From: Acestrorhynchus altus
Taxonomy: Eukaryota > Chordata > Actinopteri > Characiformes > Acestrorhynchidae
Assembly (NCBI GenBank): GCA_034509495.1
Contig: CM067507.1
Coordinates: forward strand, 20,508,621-20,572,620
Direction: 5' to 3'
Length of the DNA: 64,000 bases
Positions within the stretch are counted from its first letter, which is position 1. Each line of letters opens with the position of its first letter. Under the pieces are notes generated by a model, which saw only the letters and a list, made by a program, of their open reading frames with translations, was not told the origin of the DNA and made no database searches. Positions 11,603-22,347 of the stretch are shown here, piece by piece. The translations under genes and the position numbers were made by a program.

Positions 11603-12337
11603 GCTTAAAGCATAGTGACACTACTATATCCAATTTGGTGACAGCAATATGTTCAGGTTTGTTTTCTCCCAAAGGGGGGTGTGGTCATTCGTAGGACAGG
11701 ATAGTGACGTATGACTGCTCTTATCTATTATCGGTCATGCAGAGCAAATTTCCTTCTATGATCGCAAACAGGAATGTGCAAATGTGCATGAAAATGTGTT
11801 AAGGTTTGATCTTTTCTGGGAATCAGATGTGGACACACATAAGCACAACTAAACTGCTGCTGTCTGAGAAGATGTCAGCTTCCCCATACTAAACAGGGAG
11901 CAGGTGTGTGTGTGTGCGTGTGTATGACTGTGTGTTCCAACACGCAGACAGTCCTCAAAGGAGCTGAGATTTGCAGTGCAGACCTGTCGCCTGACTGGAC
12001 ATGAGGCCACTTGCTCAATATGTCATCAAAACAGCATCCAAATCCCTTCAGACTTGCTACAGAACAAAAAAAAAAAATATCCAAATTCACTTCCTGAAAC
12101 TGAATTCCTGATAGGACTGAATTGCATCACCACATTTTTATGCAACCATAAAAACATGGCTTGGCCATTAGGAAGCAGGAAAGACCTTGTTTTGAAGGAG
12201 GTGGGAAAGCACCCAACATTTGCAAACAACCACAGCAGAGTTGTGGTCTGTATTTTAACATTTAAAAAGATGAGGGGGGGTTGTTTATATAAATAATAAA
12301 TAAGATAAAAATAAAACCAGGTCTGGTCAAAGTGATT
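11603..12337. other. no feature recognised
   Basis: Unique-looking DNA with a short GT run near 11904-11930 and an A-run at 12066. The frames here carry no domain. Confidence 0.45.
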
Positions 12338-12410
12338 GGACCATAGTGGGTAACAACACTGCCCTCCATGGGGCAGACAAGAGTTCGCATCTTAGTCCTG
12401 GCTGGAATAC
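12338..12410 (+). mobile_element. possible tRNA-derived SINE head
   Basis: ccatagtgggtaacaacact resembles a polymerase III A box region. gagttcgcatct, about 35 bases later, resembles a B box. No SINE body follows. A chance match is possible. Confidence 0.35.
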
Positions 12411-12494
12411 AAGGCTATATAAGGACCAAGGACCAGGTCCTTGGGCCCTAAATCTTCATTCACCTACCAGTGAAACAAGATTCAAATATATGCT

Positions 12495-12580
12495 GCATGA
12501 ACAACAGTATTGGGACACCTGCTCATTCACTGCTTCATCTGACATCAAGGGTCTGAAACAAGTCCATTATGCTTTTCTCA
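12495..12580 (+). mobile_element. Tc1/mariner-like terminal fragment
   Basis: The stretch cagtattgggacacctgctc followed by 'attcactgcttcatctgaca' matches a recurrent fish mariner-type terminus as I remember it. Only the end is present. Confidence 0.45.
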
Positions 12581-12632
12581 GCAATAAGAGCCCTTTATCA
12601 CAAATGAGCTGGTTGACTCTGAATAAAAACAG

Positions 12633-12814
12633 TGGTATTATTTATTTAGGAGATATATACTGTATATATATTCCAATGTCTGAATATTCCTAATAATTAA
12701 ACTTAATTACACTGTCATTTTAAATTGTTTATCAGTGGCATAAAATTACCATAATATAACTTATCACTATTATATCTGGAACAATATATCAAGCAGTTGT
12801 TGTGACAAGCCTAA
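12633..12814 (+). mobile_element. hAT-like element right end, copy 1
   Basis: This stretch shares an ordered series of blocks with 54430-54637: 'tctgaatattc(c/t)taataatta', then 'ttatcagtggcataaaatta' or its equivalent, then 'tggaacaatatatcaa', then a terminus of type GTGACA(A/G)GCC. The terminus suggests the end of a hAT-type element. No left end is present. Confidence 0.55.
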
Positions 12815-14705
12815 CTGTCTCTATTTTCCAGGAAACACTTTTATTACAGTATGTGGATCTAACTGTATTCAGCGTCAAGACCATTAGTGAGGTCAGGATG
12901 TTGCATGATCAACCAAACTCATCCAAAATAGGAGCAGCATCATTACAGAGAAGACTGGAGTATATCCCTCTAGTCCATGCCTAGCATTAGACAGAGTTTC
13001 TGCTGAATTCAATTAAAGTATAAAACACTCAAACAGCCTGACTATCTGCCTTTACAGAGTCAGGTAAGTAGAAAGGCCCTGCTAGCATCCTTAAAAACAT
13101 GCTTTTTTTAAGTACTGCACATGTCACGCTGTGTATGAGTGACCAGGCAAATCAGAGGGTGTCTACTGTGTCTACTTCCGGGATGTTCATTAGCAAGGAA
13201 AAGTGAAACTAGCAAGTAGGCTTACCATTGTGAGTTATATGCAAAAGGACGTGTGGACACCTCTTAGCAGTGTTTTTAATGTACCCTCAGGAAGTCTTAA
13301 ATACACAAACAGGACTAAAACACACACATTGAAATGAATGTCTGCCCCAGTAAATGCAGACCATGTGCCTGTTGCTATGTGGCTGGATGCATTAAGACAG
13401 TCACAGCTGAATGTTTTCTCTAAAAGAGGAGAATTGCGTGTCTTTGGCAGAAGCCAATAATTAAACACATGTTTAATGTCAGCTCCAGACCTCCCGGGGG
13501 GATACTGGACAGCTTAAGGGCTCTAACTCAGAGGCTTCAGAAGAGTGTTGCCAAGCAACTTGGTATGCACTAGTATTATTCTTATGAGTTGAAATACAGA
13601 CAAGCTAGCCAGATCAGGGATGTGCTAAGCAAGCTCATTTTCAGCACAGCTTGAAAAGAATCTAAGTCAAACCTGGCAATAAGTTAATTCTTTATGTACT
13701 CTCCTTTTCATCTGCTTCATTAACCTGCTTCTGCAGTTTCTATCAGGCTCTCAGTCAATGCAGTGCCTCCCATCAGCCCACCCCCTTCCTGTCACCCACA
13801 TCTCTCTGGCCTGCAGCTCACCTTGTTTGGGCTGAATGGAAGGCAGGCAGGGGAGGTGTGACGGGTGGACGTTTTTAGTAGGTCAGGGATATCACTTCAT
13901 TTACAGTCAGGGAGGCATGCAAGCAAGCGTCTCGTTAGAGGCCAAAGGGCTCGCTCATGCATGCTACATAAGATGACTCTGCCAGACTGCTGAGTTAGTA
14001 GAAGAGATAGAAGGAGGAGAAAGAACAGAAGTAGGCATTTTAAAGGACACGCACATTATCAATAAACTGAAGAGAAGCCAAAAGCAAGGTGCATAACCAA
14101 GCAGTGCAACATCAGGGCTGAGGATAAGTTGCAAAACAGCTATTCTGGTCAAGAATTCACAGAATAAGTACATTTTTAATGGATGTAAAACTAATTCTGC
14201 TTCATTTTGTGATGTTGCACAAATCTTATGAATATGTCTACTATTCCTCTTTTTCATATTGTTGTATTTGTATTAAAAGTCATTTAATTTGTTTCTAAAC
14301 GTATGTTCAATTATCTGCCAGAGAAATATAATCATTTCAACACAAGTAAAACAAACTCAAACCTAATTCTATGATTTTAGAATTCTGTAGCTGTATAATG
14401 ATGCAATTTCAAGCATGATCCATACTAATAAATATGCATGGATTGGGAACTGCAACAGATGCACTTGAGGGGACGATTACTGAAGCCATTGGTTACTTCA
14501 TGTGATCTTAAGAATTACCAGTGATCTTGTGAATTATGCATTTACAGTACATTGCACTTCACAGTCTTTTAATCAGACTAAATTGCTGTGTGCTACACCA
14601 TATGCAAATCATTTATTAGGCAGTGACCAGATGTTTATACTGTATGTTCAGCCTCTTCCTGTGCTACGTTAAAGATGGTTGCCAGTTTTAACACCTAAAC
14701 TGGCA
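12815..14705. other. no gene recognised over 1.9 kb
   Basis: Unique-looking sequence. A C-rich stretch at 13760-13870 and a minus-strand frame of 97 codons (13964-14257) have no recognisable features. Confidence 0.45.
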
Positions 14706-14885
14706 GGACACTGAAGTGCCCTTGAGCAAGGCACTCAACTCAACTCAACTGTGCCATGGACAGGGCTTCATGTGTGCTCTCTGCCCCATAGTGTGTGAAA
14801 TCACAAGTGTGCATGTGTGTGTTTCACCGTATGGATGGGTTAAATGCAGATGTGCAAGCACAGTGGGTCCACAGGCACATTTATG
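14706..14885 (+). mobile_element. SINE body fragment
   Basis: The run 'acactgaagtgcccttgagc', 'aaggcactcaactcaactca', 'ctctctgccccatagtgtgt' and 'ggatgggttaaatgcagatg' follows the body of a widespread fish SINE as I recall it. The tRNA-like head is missing and the middle is shortened. Confidence 0.65.
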
Positions 14886-15144
14886 TTTTTTAATTTTATG
14901 TTACTGATGAGAAAACAGTTTGGGCTGATTAAATCCATAATGACCCTGACTGCAGCCATAGCAAATGGCACAATGGTCCACAGATCAATTTAGACATCCA
15001 AAAGGAAGACTGGTGGGAGAAAACTATAATTGGGAAGTTTACTGCTGTGGACTGGCTCACTGATTTTAACATGTCACATTTAATTATACTTGCACAGGTT
15101 CACAGTTTATGTCCAAAAGAGATAATCGCTAAAATATCGAGGTA

Positions 15145-15310
15145 TGTTGGTACAGTTTAGAGAGATACATCTGTCATAAATGTTCCCACAAAGGTACAAT
15201 ACTGAACTTCAGGTACATAATAGCACCGACTTGCACTCAAAGGATACCTATACTATACCTTAACAGGGTACAGACCCAGTGATGAGCTTTGTACTCTCTT
15301 AAGTATTCAT
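15145..15310 (+). mobile_element. small non-autonomous element (MITE-like)
   Basis: The stretch from 'tggtacagtttagagagata' through repeated 'ggtacaatac/ggtacata/gggtacagac' blocks to 'tttgtactctctt' resembles a short fish DNA element built around GGTAC motifs. No clean inverted ends were found. Confidence 0.45.
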
Positions 15311-15414
15311 TAAGTACAATTGCATACTCTGCTTTCTTTTGCTCCTAAGAAAAGTTCTGGTTGTAAAATGTATCTTGGAGAGACAGATGTGCTTACATTG
15401 CTATACCATGCAAC

Positions 15415-15566
15415 TCACATGCATCTTAGACCACCTCCTGAAGTGGTTTGAGGGATCAGAATTGTATCTGTTTTAAAAATGTCTTGGGTGGGTTTGCACT
15501 TGCCCTTTTATGTGGCTTGGCCTCATCCAGATATAAGTGTCCAGGTGTAAACGGGGTAAGAGATAA
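15415..15566 (-). mobile_element. degenerate interspersed repeat
   Basis: The blocks gaccacctcctgaagtggtt and 'aagtgtccaggtgtaaacgg' resemble a recurrent fish element with a GACCACCTCC-type imperfect palindrome. A 127-codon minus-strand frame (15456-15839) overlaps it and shows no known domain. I treat that frame as a chance frame. Confidence 0.35.
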
Positions 15567-16979
15567 CATACTGCCTGGTCTGAACAGACCTTTTGGGGCG
15601 ACACAGCACAGAAGAGTATAAATTATAGCTGAGTAAATGAAACACTGTGTAAGATCAGGCTCATCAGAGGGACAGTACACAGAGTAGAGAATGCAGCTGG
15701 ACGAATACATGCTCATTACCTGGAAATCTCCATCTTCACTGATTATAGGCATTATAAGACCCAGGAAGATCCACTTCCCCACACATTCACACACCCACAC
15801 CACATATGGTACATATTTCTTCACATAATTATGTGTCATCCTTCTCTGTAAACATAATTATATTATTGTATGTCACCCTTCTCTATAAATATGCTCGTAA
15901 CGTCTCAAGTAAACATTCTTTTAATTATCCATATATGCAATCACACATATGCTCACTCTTGCCAAGGTTGTACTGCATTACAGACACTGCACTGCACCAA
16001 AATCTAGACTCCTAGTGTTGCAGTGAAAAGAAAAATGTATAATGAATGTTTTATGTTTACAGTATTTGGCAGGAGTTTAATCAGGTCACCTTATAATTTA
16101 ACCACATTATAGAGGTCAAAGTACCACTCGAAATCTGGGTGGGGAATCAAACCTGCTCTACGTCACTGAGTGCTACTCACTACATTATAAACCAAACTTA
16201 ATTATTTTTTACTTTAATTTGAAGAGTTGGTTTCTTCCACCTACAGCATGTGTAGAACGTCCAATGTGACAGCAGGTCTGTGATTAGATTACAATCGCAA
16301 AACAACATGCAAAATTAGCAGTGATTTCGAGGGCAGGATTTCACTTCAACAACAGTGATATAAAAACAACGTAAAAAGATCAGAGTGTTGTAGGGCATCA
16401 TATAACTTATATCCACTGCCTCCCAAAGAAGAGGACCTGTCTCTGTGGTTGAAGGAGCTAAATTTAAAACGTCCCCCAAACATCTATATGTCTGCTCTTA
16501 CCATTTTTGTATGGAAAACCAAAACAAGACCATCCTTATCCAGATGGTTTGGAAACTACAGAACAGTGGACACATTGAGTAGCTTTGATCTATTTGTTTT
16601 ATTTTAATTTATAAAGAAAAAGAAAAAATTGCAAAATTGCCTGTGAGCCAGCAAAGTGCTGTGGCCATCACAGTTAGCACTGAGGCTGTGACCTATATCA
16701 ACAGAACCGCAGTTCTACCAGAAATTACATATAATATTATATAAACAGATAATTATTCTGAAAAAAAAAATCTGAAAATCATAAAATAAATGTAAGCAGC
16801 TTTAATGCTCTTCAGTCATGACATATGAAAACAATGTATAGACCACAACAGATGTTACAAATAGTTTAAAAAATGTTTTAAAAGAAGTGAAAAATCAAAA
16901 CAAACAGCAAAAACTGTACAAATCAACAATCTGGTATATTCTTAAACAGCTGTTTGCTAGATAAATATATTTTTCCCCC
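15567..16979. other. no feature recognised
   Basis: AT-rich DNA with no credible gene, RNA or repeat. Confidence 0.45.
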
Positions 16980-17376
16980 AAGTTTGGAAGTGCCAATTAC
17001 CCAAACCTCTCCCTCTATCACATACAATGGTCCCGACACGGGTGAAGACAAGCACATGCCTCCTCCGATTAATGAAAAGCCAGCCAATACCTCTTTTTAA
17101 ACTGCTGCCATTGCATCATTGCTGGGTTCCCAACAGGCCTGGAGGAAGAGTTGGGCCCCCAGCTCCAATACAACGGCTAACAGACTCCTGTGCTGACCAA
17201 CATCTTACTGGGTGTGATGTGGGGAGAGAACGCCATCTACCTACCCAGAGACAGCATGGCCAATTTTGCTCTCTTCAACTCCAGTTGCCAATGGCGTCCG
17301 ACGGCATGATCCGTGATTCGAACGTGTGATCCTCAGATCAGTGCTAGTGCATCACCTCTGTTTATTTGAGTAGCCA
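16980..17376 (-). mobile_element. tRNA-headed SINE, near full length, copy 1
   Basis: Read on the minus strand it starts with a tRNA-like head containing a B box, cgttcgaatcacgg, then a body with 'attggcaactgg', 'ggccatgctgtctctgggta', 'tagatggcgttctctcccca', 'cggaggaggcatgtgcttgt' and 'gggtaattggcac'. The order fits a known type of fish SINE as I recall it. Copy 2 at 31158-31416 shares the same blocks and strand but is shorter and more diverged. Confidence 0.75.
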
Positions 17377-17911
17377 ATTAAACCTGAGTCTCTCCAGTGG
17401 CACTGACCCTGGAGAGTTAGTCCACGGACTGCATCCTCATGTTAGAACACACACATGGAGAATTAAGTCCTCGTACACTAAAGTACGAAAAATGCCCAGG
17501 GACCCAATGTCACCAGCAGAATAACGTTATTAGCGTAATCAAGTTAATGTGAGGCTTTGGTTCGCTAATGAAGTTATTTTCTGTGGCTGCTCAAGGGAGT
17601 GAAGTGAAATTTGGGCGCTCAGCCGCTCAGACACCGCAGGCTTTCTCCTTCCCTGCGGCATTACGAAACAGACACAACAGCTCTACACTATCTGTTTTTT
17701 TGAGGTACTAAATGACCACCTTGGGAATCTGTCTGCCAGGGGTAAACACACATAAGTACACATACAGACACACACACACACACACACACAAAAGGGCCTC
17801 CCAGAGACAGAGGTGTCCAGCTAAACAGTTGTAGTGTAACACCAGACAGCACACCAGTGTCAGACTTATATACTACTCAAAGGAAGGGCTTACAAAGGAA
17901 ATTCCTTTCTT

Positions 17912-17916
<5 letters not shown>
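17377..17916. other. no gene recognised; short CA repeat at 17769-17790
   Basis: Unique-looking DNA with a short perfect CA run. No credible exon. Confidence 0.45.
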
Positions 17917-17972
<56 letters not shown>

Positions 17973-17984
17973 CTCTCTCTCTTC
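17917..17984. repeat. (CT)n microsatellite
   Basis: About 53 bases of uninterrupted CT, one CA/GT interruption, then another short CT block. Confidence 0.95.
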
Positions 17985-18479
17985 TCATTTACATGCCACT
18001 TCTCTCCCGGCGCCAGAACCCTGGGTGGAAATCGGCAGCACCTCCGGTTGCACAGGTTCACTGGACCAGAATAATCCCCAGCACCACGGCTGCTCCGACG
18101 CTGAATGAGAAACCCCTCCCTGAGACCCTAACCCTGCGGCAAAAACCTGCACAAATCCAGCAGCAATGGAGCATGCACCGTTTGCTTCCTGTGCTGGAGG
18201 CAAAGCTGTTCAGGCGCACGCTGCCTCTGTGCGATGATACCAAGCACCTGCCGCCCTGTCGCCAATAAAGTCATTCAGACATTTATAGCCCCTCTGAATA
18301 TCGCAATGTCTGAACACCTCACACAAACCCTGAGCTATGCATGCTCCACAACTGTTGCGCTGTTCAGACAAGCTTTACAGATCATTGACAAAAAGCACAT
18401 TCAGTTTATTGCAAATTGCACATCCAGTTTTGAATGAACTGAAAATTTAAGTGAAGTAATTGTACTTCATTGTCAAATC
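17985..18479. other. GC-richer patch, no gene established
   Basis: From 17995 to 18270 all frames are fairly open because the sequence is C-rich. Overlapping frames of 60-90 codons occur on both strands, none with a recognisable domain or a convincing donor/acceptor pair. Confidence 0.35.
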
Positions 18480-18893
18480 AAAAGGTATGTATCTGGAAAA
18501 TCCATTTGAACTGCTTTTTGTTTTGTTATCATGATGGTGGAACAGTGTGGGGGAAAAATTCTTCATTTCAACCTGCACTGTTATTTGTAGCTACATCATC
18601 CAGTTTGTTAACTGAGCCAGCAGGGGGCATTCCTGCTCATGCACAGGAGCGGCAGAAGGAGCATGTACAAGAAAACACATTGTAAATACAAATGATGGTG
18701 AGAAACAGCCTAAGAGGAAAAGGTCAGATCAGCAAAACCTTCTTTTGGTCTGAAGCCCTGTGTCATTACTCATGGCAATGTGTAAAGATTTGAGGGTGGA
18801 GCTTGAAGGAGCACTAAGGAAGGGGGTGGTTGTGGTGTTGCTGAATTCAAATATCAACAGTAATTTTCTAGAATCATGCAGATTAAATTTCAT
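18480..18893 (+). repeat. inverted-repeat element family A, copy 1
   Basis: This copy shares ordered blocks with 34581-35050 (same strand) and 46226-46630 (opposite strand): 'agaaaacacattgta', 'aagaggaaaaggtc', 'ttggtctga', 'gtgtcatt', 'gtggttgtggtgttg', 'caaatatcaaca' and 'ttctagaatcatgca'. The left end is poorly preserved. No coding potential is evident. See copies 2 and 3 for the ends. Confidence 0.7.
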
Positions 18894-19507
18894 GTACAAT
18901 AATTACAGGTGAAATATGAAATATCACAATGAATATTTGTGGTCAAAACCTGATTTTTACACTGTAAAATTTGCATAAAGGTACATTTGGCCTTTGGAAG
19001 ATTTTAAATTTATTCTACAGAGAAAGGATTTCTAAACAGAGAATGTGAATCTTGGCTCACTGTGCAGTCAGGAAGTGCATTATGAACATACTTAACATAG
19101 TGTATTAATCCACCTGTTAGCAATACATTAATCCATTCTTCTGTAATATTTAAAAGAACTGAATTTAGTCTGCGGAAATAGGATTTGATCAGTACAGGAT
19201 CTCTAGAAACTGCATGTTTGTGTTCTAAACGTAACTGAATGAAAAGATTTCAAAAATATAATTTGAAGAATACCAGAAGTGTATTGAAGAGAATTATTGA
19301 AATTCTGTGTCATACACAATGAAATACACATTACTAAGATATTTATTTATAGTCTACAGGAAACAGGCTGTCAGTAATGATGATACGCAGCTTCTTTAGT
19401 TCTTGATTTCAGAAAAATACAGGCATGGTGCCATGTCTCAAACTAATTCATGAACTGAACTAGTTAGTTCTGAGTTTGTGTTGTGATTGGCTAAGAGGCA
19501 TTCTTGG
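18894..19507. other. no feature recognised
   Basis: AT-rich DNA with no credible gene or repeat. Confidence 0.45.
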
Positions 19508-19700
19508 TACGGCTGCACGATATTCGTAAAAAGTGACACTGCAGTTTGTTTTTTCTGCACTATTTATTGTGATATTAAAACAATACATTAATTGTCAGAA
19601 ATTACAAGATGTCAATGATCCAACCTGTCATGATATTAATAATGCAATCAGTGTATCCAGTGCTGGAGTAAAAATAAACAATATCACTGGGCAGATATGA
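19508..19700 (+). mobile_element. hAT-like element left end (fragment)
   Basis: cggctgcacgatattcgtaa followed by 'tgcactatttattgtgatat' resembles the AGGGCTGCACGATAT-type end of fish hAT elements. No right end was found. Confidence 0.45.
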
Positions 19701-20988
19701 ATCTGCCTAGATGAGTCGTGATGAAAATAGAAAGAGGGAATATCTCTTCTATTTGCATAAACACAAAGAAAGCAATAACGGGTTTGATTTCATTTGCCTT
19801 TACGCACTACATCCCTGAATATTGCACATGTACACATTGGGTGACAATCCTATATTATACCCACTTAGGTATCGTAGTCACAATAATGACACACGCTTCC
19901 TCATCCGCTTGGCCGTATTCACCTAGCAATGACCCGATAGGTCACAAAAGTAAATAGCTAATGTTGAAATGTAGAAATCACCCTGAACATGACACACCTA
20001 TAATTAATTAATATAATAAATACCAAGCACTGCACAAAATGCCCATTAAAAATAAGAGATGTTTCTAAACAGATCTGTTGTTTGACCTATGGTTTCTGCA
20101 TACAGCCTTACACTAATGTTTCATCTCCACAAAAGCACAGCAGACATATTTCATTAAAACACAGCACAGTTAGCCAAATATGGACAAGAACAAACTAGTC
20201 CATCGGGAAAGGGTTGTATGACTATAAGACTATGCAGCACGGATTACAGAGCCATTTTTTCTTCATGGACGTGGAAACTTTCTAAAGAGTCAGAAAATCA
20301 AGACTTCGAAACTGAAACTATGGTATAATTTGAATAAACACTTGAGGTTTAGCTACATTGGCACCGTGCACATTGGCCTTATGTCTACAACCTTTGCACA
20401 GCACTGCCAATATCTCACGAAACAACACTGCCTATTGTGTATTACTATATAATTTTATGTGTCAGGTATGCACTGGAAGAACAGGCAAGGAGACGGACGT
20501 ACTCACAGGGTAGAATGTTTTACAACTAAAACAAAACATCAGATATATAAACAAAGTAAGGATTCTAATATAGAAACAAACACCAAAACGGACTTTAGAT
20601 GGACTGAACAAAGGATTCATATATACATATGAGCAAGACTATTAGAAACACCCTGGGAAGATTTCTACAAATGAGACACAGGTGGGAATGTAAGAGCTTC
20701 ATGTAGAGACAAGCAGACAGATATGGGAACCAAAACAAGACAGGAGCGGACAATATCAACACTCATATACTAAGCCATGTCATTACTACCTTATATGCTA
20801 AGATGGCACACACCTTGAATAAAAACCTATTTTCTAAAATCTGTCAAATGTAATGGTTAAGCTACTTGCAAAGCATATGATACCATTTGATAAAATACAA
20901 ATATAACTATTTAAGCACACATATGAGACACTGATACAAATTACAAAGGCAACATTGAGACATTACACCAACAAAGACCTCTGGCCCA
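19701..20988. other. unannotated; possible degenerate repeat at 20460-20760
   Basis: The A-rich stretch from 'caaggagacggacgtactca' to 'ggaaccaaaacaagacagga' has the look of the reversed 3' region of a fish retroelement. It has no definable ends and no coding content. Confidence 0.3.
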
Positions 20989-21585
20989 GCACCGATCAAC
21001 CATAACATTATGACCTCCTTGTCTACACACTCACAACCTCTTGTATCAGCTCTCCTGACCACAAAGGAACACTTTGTCATTCAATAATTACAGCCTGCAG
21101 TCCATCTGTCTCTCCGCATACATTGTTAGCCTCATTTCACCCTCATCTTCAGTGGTCAGGACCTCAAAGGGCCACCACAGAGCAAGTATTATGTGGATGG
21201 TGGGTCATTCTCAGTACAGCAGTGAGACTGACATAGTGGTGGTGTGTTAGTGTGTGTTGCACTGGTATGAGTGGATCAGTCCCAGCAGTGCTGCTGGAGT
21301 GTTTAAACACTGTGTCTCTTCACTGTCCGCCCTATTAGACACTCTTACACACCTTTTCCACCTAGTGCCTCATCAGTGCTCACAGGATGCAAACCGCAAG
21401 ACACTGTTGGCTGGATATTTCTGGATGGTGGACTATTCTCAGTCCAGCAGTATTATTGAGGTGTTTAAATACTCCAGCAGCACTGCTGTGTCTGATCCAC
21501 TCTTACCAGGGCAACACACACAAACCATGTCAGGGTCACTGCAGTGCAGGAATGACTCCACCACCCACATAATACCCACATAATA
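20989..21585 (+). repeat. foldback element (imperfect palindrome)
   Basis: The element starts 'caccgatcaaccataacatt' and contains two opposing arms: ctgctggagtgtttaaac near 21290-21310, and the near reverse complement 'gtttaaatactccagcag' near 21463-21480. The gagtggatcag / ctgatccactc pair is likewise mirrored. The ACCGATCA...CATAACATTATGAC start is the terminus of a very common fish element as I recall it. The expected reverse-complement right terminus is missing, so the copy is truncated. A partial copy lies at 63889-64000. Confidence 0.7.
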
Positions 21586-22035
21586 ATACTGCTAGCCTTC
21601 TAAGCCCTAAATTTAGATCATGAAGTAAAAACACCCTAAATAAGGAAAAAAGTGCAGAGATAGTATGAAAGAGGAAGTGTGTCTGTGGGGGTTTGGTCAA
21701 TTGGGGGGGGGGGGGATAAGAAGAGTGGTTAGCATTTCTAAGCTCAAGCATGGCTGTCCTTGGGGCTGTTTTCTGAGTACACAAGACAGAGGAACAAAAT
21801 GTTCACTTAAGCTGCAAAAAACTGACGTCCACATTGTCACTGCGGAAGAGAAAATGCCCCAAGGAAAACAGACAGGAGCTCTGATGTCACACATCCTATA
21901 GAGTGAAGATCAGCTCCAGACAGGAAATCCTGAAGCGGTCCTCTGGGACATCCCAGAGCGCCATCCCAGTTCAAATTCAGTCTCAGCTCATTCACCAAAT
22001 TAATGAGGACATTAATTACTTCACAGTCTACATTT

Positions 22036-22037
<2 letters not shown>
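21586..22037. other. no gene recognised; 13-base G run at 21703-21715
   Basis: Unique-looking DNA apart from the poly-G run. Confidence 0.5.
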
Positions 22038-22097
<60 letters not shown>

Positions 22098-22119
22098 GTG
22101 CGTGTGTGTACACGTGTGT
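22038..22119. repeat. (GT)n microsatellite
   Basis: About 55 bases of perfect GT followed by GT with GC and CA interruptions. Confidence 0.95.
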
Positions 22120-22257
22120 TTTCTTTGAAGGTTTCTCACTTCATTGCTGCTTTAAATAACCGAATGGGAGTAAAACGTAACTATGCTGTAATTTAACAGG
22201 ACAAATTACAAAGCTTACAGACAAACAAGGAGGGAAATAAACTAGGATGCACAAAGT

Positions 22258-22319
<62 letters not shown>

Positions 22320-22347
22320 TGAGAGAGATAGAGAGAGACAGAGAGAA
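22258..22347. repeat. (GA)n microsatellite
   Basis: Three GA blocks separated by single T interruptions. It lies 138 bases from the preceding GT repeat. Confidence 0.95.

Noticed and set aside
15456..15839. 127-codon minus-strand frame
   Set aside because: Overlaps a degenerate interspersed repeat at one end and has no recognisable domain or codon bias.
17873..18061. Open frames of Arg-Glu or Ser-Leu repeats across CT/GA tracts (also near 8102-8449, 22141-22487, 40110-40413 and 49392-49574)
   Set aside because: They are translations of dinucleotide microsatellites, present in several frames on both strands, with no flanking domain.
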